The position numbers and the translations under genes are program-made. Shown here piece after piece: positions 9,296 through 20,118 of a stretch of 64,000 bases of DNA. Location of the stretch: positions 22,487,501-22,551,500 of the forward strand of contig NC_068556.1 of NCBI RefSeq assembly GCF_022201045.2, written 5' to 3'. This stretch comes from Citrus sinensis (taxonomy: Eukaryota; Streptophyta; Magnoliopsida; Sapindales; Rutaceae). The notes under the pieces were generated by a model that was not told where the DNA came from, searched no databases, and was given only the letters and a program-made list of their open reading frames with translations. Each line of letters begins with the position of its first letter. Positions within the stretch are counted from its first letter, which is position 1.

Positions 9296-12200
9296 TTAGA
9301 TCCTGCAGACACCGGCTGAGTTCACACAGAACTCAAACTTGGCACCAGGTAAAGCTTTGGTTAACATGTCTACCACATTGTCATCAGTGTGTATTTTCAC
9401 CAGTTTTACCACTCCTTTTGACACTTCCAGCCTGACAAAATGAAGCTTGATGTCAATGTGTTTGGTCTTCTCATGGTGTATTTGGTTTTTGTTTAAACAG
9501 ATAGCACTCTGACTATCATAGTGAACTGTTATTTGCCTCTGTTCATACCCTAGGTCAGTCACTATTCCTTTAAGCCAAATAGCTTCTTTTATGGCATCTG
9601 CTGCAGCAGTGTACTCGGCTTCAGTTGTTGACAAAGCAACAACATTCTACAAAGAAGCTTTCCAACTTATAGTGCACCCACTCAGTCTGAACAGATATCC
9701 AGTCAATGACCTCCTCTTAGCAAGGTCTCCAGCATAGTCTGAATCCACAAAACCTTCTACATTGATCTCCTTCTTTTTATCAGTCCCATATATCAAACCA
9801 TGGTTTATGGTGCCATTAAGGTACCTCAAAATCCACATCACAGCCCTCCAATGTTCTTTCCCTAGATTTGCCATATATCTGCTTACTGCACTCACTGCAT
9901 AGGACAAATCAGGTCTAGTCAGGACCATTGCATACATCAGACACCCTACTGCACTTGAATATGGAATTGAGCTAGCTTCAGATCTTTCAGCATCAGTTTT
10001 TGGACACTGTTGTGATGACAATTTGAAATGAGCTGGCAGTGGAGTCTGAATTGGCTTGGCTTTTCCCATTTCAAACCTCTCAAGCACTTTTCTGATGTAG
10101 TTCTGCTGTGATAGAATCAGGGTGCCATTCCTTCTATCTCTAATCAACTCAACATCAAAGATCTTCTTTGTTTTACCAAGATCCTTGATATCAAATGAAC
10201 CCCTCAGCTGTTGTTTTAGTTTATTTATCTGATCCATATTTTTACATGCTATCAGCATGTCATCAACATATAGCAACAAATAAATCACACTGTCATCTCC
10301 CACACCCTTATGATACACACAGCAATCAAAAGGGCACCTCTGAAAACTGTTTTCAAGCATAAACCTGTCAAACCTCAAGTACCATTGTCTTGGGGATTGC
10401 TTAAGCCCATATAAGGATTTTCTGAGATGACACACATGATCAGGTCTTCTTGGATCTACATATTCTTCTGGTTGTTTTATCACAATCATTTCATTCAACT
10501 CACCATGAAGAAAAGCAGTCTTAACATCCATCTGCTCAAGATGCATGTTTTCTACTGCTACAAGTGCTAGCAAGATCCTCAAAGAGGTATGCCTTACTAC
10601 AAGAGAGAATATTTCTGTATAATCTACCCCTTCCTTTTGTGTGAAGCCTTTGGCTACAAGCCTGGCTTTGTATCTCTTTGGCTACAAGCCTGGCTTTGTA
10701 TCTCTTTGGCTACAAGCCTGGCTTTGTATCTCTTTGGCTCAACTTCTGGTATACCATCTTTAACCTTGTAAACCCACTTACAACCAACTACCTTCTTGTT
10801 TGGTGGTTTTTCAATTAAGGTCCAAGTGTGATTCTTGAACAGTGACTGCATCTCCTCATTCATAGCAGCCTTCCATTTTTCTGATTCATTTCTTTTTACA
10901 GCTTCTGAGTATGTTTTTGGTTCATCTGTGTCAAGTTCATGTGTTGCTGTTAATGCAAATGCAATCAGGTCTGCATGTGCATATCTCTTAGGTAGTCTTA
11001 TAATCCTTCTTTCCCTGTCTCTTACAAGTTGATAACTCCTGTCACCTTGATCATCTTCAGATTCAACTTCTGATTCAGACATATTCTTCTCAGCCTCAGA
11101 TTCTGATTCAACAATGGTCCTTCTTTTTGCAGCTGTAGTTGATGACTCCACCTCAAACTAAGACTTGTGGTTCTCACTCATGTGGTGGTTGGATTTAGTC
11201 TTTGAAGCTTCTAAGTGTTTGCATACTTCAGCTTCATTAAAGACCACATCTCTGCTGATTATGGCTTTTGGTGGCTTGAAATCAGTGCACCAGAGTTTAT
11301 ATCCCTTTACCCCTTCTGGATAGCCAATAAACACACCCTTAAGAGCTCTAGGCTCTAGCTTCCCTTGCTTTGTGTGAGCATATGCAGGGCATCCAAATAC
11401 CCTTAAGTTTGAATAGTCAGTTGGTTTACCTGTCCAAAGCTCAATTGGAGTTCTAAAGTTGATTCTAGAAGATGGACTCCTGTTAACAATGTAACAGGCA
11501 GTGGATAGGGTCTCTACCCATAATGACATAGGTAATTTTGATTGAATAAGCATGCACCTTTCCTTATCCATCAAGGTTCTATTCTTCCTCTCAGCTAATC
11601 CATTTTGCTGAGGTGTATGTCTCACTGTTTTGTGCCTCACAACCCCATTTTCAGCACACAAATCATCAAACATCTTATTGCAAAACTCTAATCCATTGTC
11701 AGTTCTCAACTTTCTAACTTTTCTGTTGGTTTGTGTTTCAACCAAGGTTTTCCATATTTTGAATTTCTCAAAAGAATCATCTTTGTTTTTTAACACATAA
11801 ACCCATACCATCCTTGAAAAGTCATCTATTAGAGACATGAAGTATCTAGCTCCACCTAAGGATGCTATCTGTGCAGGTCCCCACAGATCAGCATGGATAT
11901 AGTCTAGGGTTCCCTTTGAGTTATGGACTCCAGTACTGAATTTTACTCTTGAAGACTTGCCTAATACACATTCTTCACAAAACCTTAAAGTCTCTATTTT
12001 GTCCTTCCCTAAGACTCCTTGCTTTGACAGTTCCCTCAGCCCTCTTTCACTCATATGACCTAACCTTAAGTGCCACATCATTGTTTTATCTAGACTCTGG
12101 TTTGAGACCCCAACAGCCCATGTAATTGTTATACCTTGAAGCACATACATGCCATTGCTTAGGCTTCCTTTCATTAATACCATTGACCCTCTCATCACCT

Positions 12201-13320
12201 TTAAGGTATCTGATTCCAGCTTAACAAGACAACCCATTTTATCTAGCATGCCTAAGGAGATTAGATTCCTCTTCAGGTCAGGTACATGTCTAACATTAGC
12301 TAACTCCCTGGTCATACCATCTAACATTTTTAGTTTTATTATGCCTTTACCAACTACCTTACATATTGCATCATTTCCCATTACTACTACTCCTCCATCA
12401 TAGGCTTCATAGTTAAGGAACAAGTTTTTATTGGGGCACATGTGAAAGGATCAACCAGAATCTAGAACCCAATTACCTCTGGTTTGGTCATCAGTCACAA
12501 GTAGAACACTAGCTGAGTCATATCCATCATATTCTTGACTTTCTGAAGCAACAGCAGCAACTCCAGTTTTCTCCCTTGTATCTTTTGGCTTATTTTTCTT
12601 TTCTGGGCAATCCTTCTTGAAATGGCCTTCCTTGTGGCAGTGGAAGCATTTCATGTTCTTGGGCCTGGATTTAGATCATTTCTTCTTACCCTTGTTGCTC
12701 TCTTTCTTTTCAGATCTCCCTCTTGCCATTAAACCTTCAGCCTCTCTTGAATCCCTTTTTGTGGCAGCCTTAGAGCTTAAAGTTTCCTTCACATCTACCA
12801 TTGTAAGGGTCTGCCTCCCATACATTAGTGTGTCAACCAGATGTTCAAAGGAGCTTGGTAATGAGCACAACAAGATCATTGCTTTATCTTCATCATCAAT
12901 CTTTACATTTATGTCCTCAAGATCAAGAATGATCTTATTGAAGGCATCAATGTGATCTGTTATTGATGACCCCTCTTCCATCTGTAACGTGTACAATTTT
13001 TTCTTGGTGGCTAATCTTTTAGCCATTGATTTCTTGGTATATAAATCTTCAAGCTTCTTCCATAACCCTGTAGTTGTCTTCTCACCACCAACTTCTCTAA
13101 GTACTCCATCACCCAGGCTCAAGATTATAGCACTATGAGCTCTGTCCAGCACATCAGGTAGATCTTCAATAGAGACCTTTCTTGGCTTCTTTGAAGATGA
13201 TTCCTCAACAAGAGCTTCATCCAAACCTTGATGCACTAGTAGAGCTCTCATCTTAAGCTTCCACATGTGAAAGTCATTTTCACCTGTGAATTTTTCCACC
13301 TCAAGCCTAGCTGATCCCAT
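9296..13320 (-). pseudogene. Copia gag-pol polyprotein, disrupted
   Basis: The gag Met is at 13320 (MGSARLEVEKFTGENDFHMW). Then come the zinc knuckle CFHCHKEGHFKKDC (about 12620-12650), the protease site WVLDSG (about 12455), integrase with an HLRLGH/CEEC zinc site and the DDE core (DYIHADLWGP, LRTDNG), RT with LLLYVDDML (about 10290), and the RNase H with VDSDYAGD and STTEAEY. Breaks: TGA at 12676-12678 after gag, TGA at 12451-12453 directly after the protease DSG, TAG at 11158-11160, TAG at 9647-9649, and a frame change caused by two extra copies of a 28-bp unit (10652-10735). All segments upstream of that repeat share one frame and all downstream share another, offset by exactly the 56 extra bases. 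Allowing for the breaks, the original product was about 1322 aa, normal for copia. Confidence 0.93.
10652..10735 (-). repeat. 28-bp tandem triplication inside copia reverse transcriptase
   Basis: Three identical 28-bp units (ggctacaagcctggcttt+gtatctcttt) at 10652-10679, 10680-10707 and 10708-10735. One copy fits the family sequence at the start of the RT domain (RYKARLVA). The two extra copies add 56 bp and shift the frame, ending the upstream ORF at 10654. Confidence 0.95.
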
Positions 13321-13346
13321 TTCCAAGATTAAAGAAAGCAGTGACT

Positions 13347-13358
13347 GCTCTGATACCA
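13347..13358 (-). other. Primer-binding site of the copia element
   Basis: TGGTATCAGAGC on the minus strand, three bases inside the 5' LTR, complementary to the 3' end of initiator tRNA-Met, the usual primer for plant copia elements. Confidence 0.9.
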
Positions 13359-13361
13359 ATT

Positions 13362-14024
13362 TGTTGGATCAAGACCAGCAAATAAACCAATCTCAATCCC
13401 CCAAGACCCACTCGACTTAGCTTTATTCAAAGAACAAATCAAGATCAACCAACGCTACGTAGAACAACTTAGCAAGAACTGCAGATATCAAAGAAAGTAA
13501 AAACAGAGGAACAATCAACACAAATGAGTAAAGTGGTTCAGCCACCAAGTGACCTACATCCACTGTGAAAGAGAGGAAGAAATCTTTACTGATTCAGTGT
13601 TTACAAGATACAAGATGTTTCGAAAACTATCACACTCTCTAATGAATATAATAATGAAGCAAGGACAACTTATATACACGGCTGAATTGCCCTAGAAACA
13701 ACCCCCAGAAACCAGCTCACCAGACCTGGGTTTGTTGCTAACAAAACCCAAAAATTTCCCGTTGATCTTAACAGCATTAACAGCCTTTCAAACTGGTTTC
13801 AGCACACGTGTAAAAGCCTTACTCAAAACGCAGCCTTCTTCAGTCGTTTAGAATAAGTAAAGTATGTGCAACATCACGTGCTTAACTTATTCAAATGACT
13901 GATGCTCCAGGCTTGTCATACATCTCATTTGTGACACATAACCGACACATCATCCAGTCCTGAAACCCAAGACTAACATGTCGTTTTCAACTACAAACAT
14001 AGATTTGCAGTTCACTTCTCAACA
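13362..14024 (-). repeat. 5' LTR of the copia element
   Basis: 663 bp, same TG...CA ends as the left LTR and the same length. It differs at about 16 scattered positions, for example agatcagc/agaccagc near the start. It lies next to the primer-binding site, so it is the 5' LTR. Confidence 0.95.
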
Positions 14025-14039
14025 GAGGGGTTTATAGCA

Positions 14040-14910
14040 TTTCAGTGGAGATCAACGGATCATCAAAGGCCGGTTCAGTGAATGGGGTCGGGTCGCATGA
14101 GCCATCCCAAAAAGTTTGGTGGGCTTGGTTTCTGGGATTTGGTGTGTTTTAACCAAGTCATTTTGGCTAAACAGGGGTGGCGTTTTGTTGATGTATGACG
14201 ATTCCTTGGTTGCGCGAATGATAAAAGCAAGGTACTTTCGAAGGTATACTTTTCATGAGGCTGGTTTGTGTTCTAACCCATCATACATGTATTTGGAAGA
14301 GTATTTTTGTGGGGTAGAGAACTGTTACAAAAAAGAAACCGATGGCTTGTGCGTAGTGGTCTTGATATTGAGATTTATACTAATAACTGGATACATCGGG
14401 CTTCTACTTTATGTGCTGTATCACCTCGATGGCTGTCTGTTGATTCGAGTGTGGAGAGGCTGATTTCTTCTGGAAACTACTAAAATGTTGCTGTTTTAAC
14501 ATAATATTTTATTGATGTGGATATTCAGTAAATTCTAAAGCTTAAATTACCTTCGTGGCGGGCTGAGGATAAGGTTTTATGGCATTATGATAATCATGGT
14601 GAGTATTCGTCTTGGTCTGGCTATCGTTTGGCGCTTCAGCTGCGAGATTCTATGTGCATCTACAGGGGGATTGGTATATAATTGGAAGGCTGTGTGGGGT
14701 ATGGAAGTTCTTGCTCAAGTTTGGATTTTTCTTTGAAGGGCTCTCTTAAACCTTTTGCCTGTCATGAAAAATTTACATTTAAAGAGAGTGCTTGATGACC
14801 CTTCGTGTAGACTTTACGGTGCTTTAAGAGATGATGTGACGCATTCTTTGGTTTATCGACATGCTCAGGAGTACGAGAGCCGACTAAATTTGAAGGTATT
14901 ATGCCCCCCT
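14040..14910 (+). pseudogene. Non-LTR (LINE) ORF2 remnant, C-terminal part
   Basis: Translating with frame changes gives KKFGGLGFWDLVCFNQVIL, AKQGWRFV, SLVARMIKARYF and SNPSYM, then WHYDNHGEY, SGYRLALQLRDS and LLPVMKNLHLKRVLDDPSC with DVTHSLVYRH. That is the region after the reverse transcriptase plus the zinc-finger (zf-RVT) tail of plant LINE ORF2. Many stops and frameshifts show old decay. The catalytic RT and the endonuclease are absent from this side. The copia element sits at its left border. Confidence 0.7.
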
Positions 14911-14934
14911 GATATTGACCGCCATCTATAATTT

Positions 14935-15130
14935 TAAAGATACCGTATTAGCTATTGTAGCTTGAAATTATTTTGATTTAATCAATCACTTTTACGGTAA
15001 AAAAAATTTTATAATATATTTATTTTTTTTAATATTATTATTAAAAAATCATATTTACCATACATTATTAAATTTTATTTCATGATTATAACTTCTTTTC
15101 CACACCAGCTGCAATTTTAAAGCACTTTTT
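14935..15130. mobile_element. MITE, family A, copy 3 (degenerate)
   Basis: Shares the AT-rich core of the family, with a catatttaccatacattatta segment near 15048 and the cataacttc...cacaccagctg block near the right end. The left end is poorly preserved. Confidence 0.4.
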
Positions 15131-15214
15131 ATTTCTCTGAAATATAATTTTAGCATGTTTATTAAAATTGTGGAATAATAAGAAATTATGTAATACACCA
15201 AAAATATTCATGTT

Positions 15215-17695
15215 TGAGACCACCCATTGAGCAACTTTTGGCCACCGGCATGGCACCACCACTTGTCGATGGAGGTGTCCAGCCTCTGCCGGCTTTCCCT
15301 CATCCCACTGGTGACCTTTCTCTGGCCAGACAACCATCATCTCAGCCACATGCACATTCGAACCGTAAGCCATGCACGCGATCTAGATGTAAAATCTAGC
15401 CCTTGGACCCATCGGCGGCGGTTGGTGGTGATTTACCACCGCGGACACCTCCCTTTCATGAAAGCAATCATTTCCCTATCCGGCAGCCACTAACATAGCC
15501 ACAACAACCCCATAACAACAATCCTTTTTCATGTTTTTTTGCCATCCAACAATCCCTCCGCCACATTTAGACGCCACAAGTACCTTTTCCCTACCACAAC
15601 CTCCACACTTGACTAACCCCGACACAGACCAGCTATCAATGACGTCCCTACTACTGCAAAACACATACCACTCCCTCGTTGCCCAATTTTTAGCCACTGC
15701 TAGTGGCGTCATGACCATCATAACCATTTCCCATCAACCACCTTTGCACCATTACAATACCTCCTAGCTGCCTTCATTGCCTACTCTGCCTCCCCCTCAG
15801 CCTCCATCGTCTATAACGGTTCAAACCACAGCTGCTACTGTACAACTTCAAATCCATTCACTAAAGCACCCTAGTCACAACGCCCGAAACCCTAGTCCAA
15901 ATCCACCATCTTGTAAACCTATAACCTTAACACCACTCTTCAAGCCCAAAGCCAAATCCCACAAGAAAATCAAATACAAGCATAAAATCGATCCCTCCAT
16001 GGAACCCAAATACAACATTAGGCTCAGCCTCGTGATTTTAACCCACCTCTTCAATTCCAAAGTAATCAAATACAAGCCCAAACCGGTGACTCTCTCCAAA
16101 ACCAAGGCCATGCCCACCAATTTGCTAAAGCCTCCTATGCCTGTGTTATTAATCATGCAGTTATCCTCAATCCCAATGCTGCCTTACGGCCTCCTAAGTC
16201 ATTTGTTGATGCTTTTTCTAGCCCTCAAACCTCTTTAATTTCGGTGAAGCCAGTTTCATTGTTTCGAGGTGAACTTGTTGTTTATTTTTCCGCTGCAGAA
16301 ATCCAGACCATGGCTGAGCCTTTCGAATTATCGCTTATCAGTAAGTTTTCATTTGGCCGTCCATCTATGGATGTGATTCTAAAAATTTTCATTTCTTTGG
16401 GTTTGAAAGGTTGTGCGCAGATTTCTTTACTAGATAATTGACATGTGTTGATCAAGCTTCAGCTTAAAGAAGATTACTCACGTATTTGGATTAGCCAGAG
16501 TTGATATGTTAGTGGCAAGTCTATGCGCATTTTCAAGCGGTCTACTTTTTTTCAGTACTCTGAAAATCTCCTGTTGTTCCTGTCTGGGTTTTTTTGCCTT
16601 ATTTACCAGTGTATTTTATTCATTGCAAAGATGCCTTATTTTATATTGTTAATGCCATTAGTAAACCTTTACAGGTTGACCATGCTACTACTGCTGTTAA
16701 TAGGCCCTTAGTCGCTAGAGTTTTGATTGAGTATGATGTTTTGCAACCAGTATTGCGCAGACTGTGGATTGGTGAGGGTGATGATGGTTTTTGGCAGGAT
16801 GTCGTTTTTCAGCGTGTTTGTTTATATTGTGCTTCTTGTTAGCATCTTGTGCACTCTGTTGAAGCTTGTTTTGTTACCAATCTTGGGCTCCAAAAGCCCC
16901 AACAGCAGGCTGTCCAAGTGCATGGTACAATTGCTCGTGATAAAGGCAAAACGCCTATATCTGCTGTTGCTATGCACCCAAGGGTGCATTGTGAGAAGGT
17001 TTGACCTTTGAGGCACGGTGGTAGTGAGGGTGCAGATGCTCGGCCACCTGTTTCTCAGGAATCTGTGGAAGATGGCTCTGAATGTCTGATCTAGTTCCTG
17101 AGTAGCGAGCCAATGCTACTGCTTTGAGAGATAATATGAGATGCACTGAAGTAGCTAACCCTCCTTCTATTCGGGATGATCTGGGTGTTCAGAGGGCTTC
17201 CACCGATACTACTTTTTTTCAAACTACAGTGGTGGATATTCGATCTATGACTGTGAGATTTAATTCCCATTCTACAGATCTCCCTTTTCAGTCGGATGAA
17301 GAGTTTAGCTCTGATGGGAATTCTATAGCTAATGATTATTTTGGGACTGACCTTGAGGGTTCTAGAGGGTGTGATCTTGATCCTGATTTCAGTGTTGTTG
17401 GTCCACATTCCTTTAGTTTGAGGAAAAATTTCATATTAGTTACTGGTCACAAGTATCGTAGGCAGTTCTTTAAGCGTTTGCATTAATTAATTATCTTTAT
17501 TTTCTTATTTATTCTCATAATGTTTTGCTATTTTTTTTCATTTATTGATTATGTTTGTTCCTTTACTTAGAGGTTTTGGTCTGTCTCCCTCCACATGTAT
17601 TTTCCTTTTCTTCAATAATCTTTAGGTAAGGCGGTCCCACCTTACCCCCCACCATAAGGTGGTTTTAATAAAAAAAATTAATAATAATAAAAAAA
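15215..17695 (+). pseudogene. LINE ORF1 (DUF4283/zinc-knuckle) remnant with A-rich 3' tail
   Basis: A Pro/Ser/Thr-rich N-terminal part (about 15215-16150) is followed by SFVDAFSSPQTS, then FELSLISKFSFGRPSMDVI and SLGLKG..QISLLDN, the DUF4283 pattern of plant LINE ORF1. Downstream come QVDHATTAVNRPLVARVLI, DGFWQDVVFQRV and a degraded CX2C...H...C zinc knuckle (CLYCASC...HSVEACF, about 16815-16870). An acidic open stretch (17124-17486) ends this ORF. Instead of ORF2, the sequence passes directly to a 3' UTR with a ggtggg/ccacc-type stem (about 17625-17665) and a taataataa/A-rich tail ending near 17695. Several frameshifts are present. It is either an ORF1-only derivative or an internally deleted LINE. 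Confidence 0.7.
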
Positions 17696-18252
17696 ACATT
17701 GTTTCTATTGTTATAACTTACAATTAATTATTTTAACATTACATATAGTTCTCTCTACTTTTTTATTTTTCCTTTTTTATGGGATACAATTGATACTATA
17801 TTTATAATTAGAACTTAATTCAATATCATTAATGTTCATACATTTCTTAGAAATTTGAAAGAATGGTACGTAGCTTCACCCACAAACTAGTGGGACAGAA
17901 GACAACTCCCAGTCTCCCATCCAAATATATAAGGAATTGGGAATATATATTTAGAAGGAGAAAAGAATCCACTAGGGAATAAATTAATTTTTACTTTACT
18001 CTCACTAATAGGTGTTGATTAATAAATTATTTTTTTAATGATCCATTAAGAAGTTAATTATTGTGCAAGTAAACCAAGAGAATATTTTAGGGTAAATCGA
18101 GAAAGGAAATCTTAGTCACACATAATAGTTAGTAAAATTTGACATAATTTGTCTACGACACGAATAAATAATTTTGAATTATCAAATGGATCGTATTATT
18201 ATCAAATTTGATGTAAGTATTAAATGGATTGTGTTGTTATCAACACATTTTT
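17696..18252. other. AT-rich spacer, nothing recognised
   Basis: No ORF, RNA gene or clear repeat is visible between the LINE tail and the HIPP fragment. Confidence 0.5.
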
Positions 18253-18452
18253 GTTAATTAGTTGTCACATAATTCACATAATTCAAAGTCTCAATGTACT
18301 GCCTAATGCATGTGAAAGAACTATCACTGGAGGCATTTCCGAGTTCAAAGGTCGTCCTTAGGAATTGCCTATTCTTCTTTATCATATGCATACAATATAC
18401 ATACATTCATAATATATGATGAACACAACGTGACAAAATGCTTTTGCAAGCA
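18253..18452 (+). pseudogene. Truncated HIPP copy (exon 2 plus following intron)
   Basis: Closely matches exon 2 of the HIPP gene (7205-7286): aattcaaagtctcaatgta, aatgcatg.gaaagaact and gcatttcc.agttcaaagg are shared in order. The match continues into the next intron, with ttctttatcatat.tata and aatatacatacattca. The coding frame is broken by insertions inside the M-x-C-x-x-C motif and the splice donor is changed. Exons 1 and 3 were not found nearby. It is a decayed segmental duplicate about 11 kb from the source. Confidence 0.75.
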
Positions 18453-18850
18453 ATGGCGTTCTTTAATTACAGTTAACAATTTCCCTACCCAATTTGGTTT
18501 TATCTTCTAACTAATTGTCTTTTAATTTGTTTTGCTCTTCAATTATCTTTCTCAGGATCATTTTTAATTGAATCTTTCGAGAAGTTTCCTCTCCCTCACA
18601 TCTTGTGACCTTTTTTTTCCCCCAAATATTTAAACCATCATTTGTGACAGTTGGAAAAAAAAATACTCATGGGATTGTCCTACGAACTCAACATGTTGGA
18701 CTAATAGTTCAGACTTCAGCGTAATAATGTTCTGTCACATCACAAAGTAATGAATCTCATTGTAAGATTTATTAATTTTTTAACATTAAATTTAATAGAC
18801 CTCATTGTGAGACCAGTTGTTAATCCCACAATAGAACTCATTATTCTATC

Positions 18851-19430
18851 GGGTAAAAATTTATTTAGTTCCTATATTTTAAAATTATTATTTTTTTAGT
18901 TTTTATATTTCTAAAAATACCTCGAACCATCCATACTATTAAATTATTGACACTCTTACCATTATCTTTTGTTCATTTTAACTTATTTTTACAATATTTT
19001 CCTATTATAATAATTTTTTTAGACATTATTGAAAAGAAAAAAAATACCAGTTTAACACCAAAAAATAAAATTAAAATAAAAAAATATATTAATTTTTGTG
19101 GAACACTCTCTTGAGTTAAAATATTAATTTTTCTAAAAAAATTGATAATGTAATTTTTTAGACATACGTGAGCTTCCACAAAAATTAATATATACATTTT
19201 TTATTTTTATTTTATTTTTGAGTTTAATTTGATAATCTAATTTTTTATTAATATCCAAAAAAGAAACATTATTGTAAGAGTGTAATATTGTAAAAGCAAG
19301 TTAAAAAGAAGAAAAAATAATGGCATTAATGTCAATATTTAGCAGCAGGGATGTTTTGAGGTGTTTTTAAAAATATAGGGACTAAATGGACATTAACCTC
19401 ATAATATAAGGACTAAACAAGCTTTTACCC
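18851..19430. mobile_element. 580-bp foldback element with long TIRs (Mutator-type)
   Basis: The left end gggtaaaaatttatttagt and the right end, read inward, gggtaaaagcttgtttagt begin inverted repeats that extend over 150 bp each. An inner palindrome uses ttaatttttgtgg (about 19090) and ccacaaaaattaa (about 19176). The flanks ttattctatc (18841-18850) and ttactctgcc (19431-19440) form a 10-bp target duplication with three mismatches. No transposase. The flanking sequence carries a second pair of inverted words (aataatgttctgtcacat at about 18723; its inverse near 19442), so this copy seems to have landed inside another foldback repeat. Confidence 0.75.
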
Positions 19431-19534
19431 TTACTCTGCCACATGACAGAACATTATTAAAATTGGTGGGACAACTCCACACAAGTCATTACCAATTCTA
19501 GGTTTTTGCAACATCGTAAAATCTCAAATTTAAA

Positions 19535-20000
19535 TGGTCTAAGTCCGAAAAAATTATTAAACTATGTAGTTTAATAATATAATGCAATTATATTATTAAA
19601 TCATACAGTTTAATTGATTTTACAGTTATTACGTTATTAAACTACACAGTTTAATAACTTTTGGCATGGACTTTAACAAAGTCCGTCTAATGGGCGAGTT
19701 ATATAGCACAATTATATGAGTTAAAATCTGAAATAAGGAGCTGTGGTGTGAGGCCCGCAACTTAGAAACTGAACTATAGTTGTAAGGTGAGCATCAAGCT
19801 AACACAAATTTAACAATAATGTTAGGAATTCTAACATTTGAATCTCAAATTGAGTCTCAATATCACGTGTCACTTATTTATTGAATGATAGATTTCATAA
19901 CTTATAAAATTGCTTAACCACTTTCTAATAGATGAATGTCGCATATGTTAAGATTCAAATTAAAATTTAGATGTTGGGATGCATAGTATTGCTCCAAAAT
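19535..20000. repeat. Small palindromic repeats, including family B copy 1
   Basis: 19535-19675 holds paired palindromes (attaaactatgtagtttaat and attaaactacacagtttaat) bordered by inverted aagtcc/ggactt. From about 19800 to 20000 is a family B repeat with gtcacttatttattgaatga at its core; related copies lie at 43150-43290 and 44965-45235. No coding capacity. Confidence 0.5.
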
Positions 20001-20118
20001 TAATGGACTATAAAATAGCAATCTGAAACATTTTTGAGTTTTTTTTTTTAAAAAGCTTGATCATACACAGCACTACCCGTCCAAATTATCAAAACCTATG
20101 CGTGCATGAAAGCATTAT

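Larger units (their letters stand above)
8570..14024 (-). mobile_element. Full-length Ty1/copia LTR retrotransposon, inactivated
   Basis: A 5455-bp element on the minus strand, bounded by two 663-bp LTRs and a perfect 5-bp target duplication gaggg (8565-8569 and 14025-14029). The domain order on the minus strand is gag, zinc knuckle, protease, integrase, reverse transcriptase, RNase H, which defines copia. The primer-binding site next to the 5' LTR matches initiator tRNA-Met and a purine-rich tract (aaggtggagaa) abuts the 3' LTR. The LTRs differ at about 16 positions (roughly 2.4%), so the insertion is fairly young. Four stop codons and a 56-bp tandem expansion disrupt gag-pol, so it cannot move on its own. 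Confidence 0.95.

Noticed and set aside
15777-16238. 153-codon Pro/Lys/His-rich ORF
   Set aside because: Part of the decayed LINE ORF1 N-terminal region in a shifted frame, not an independent gene.
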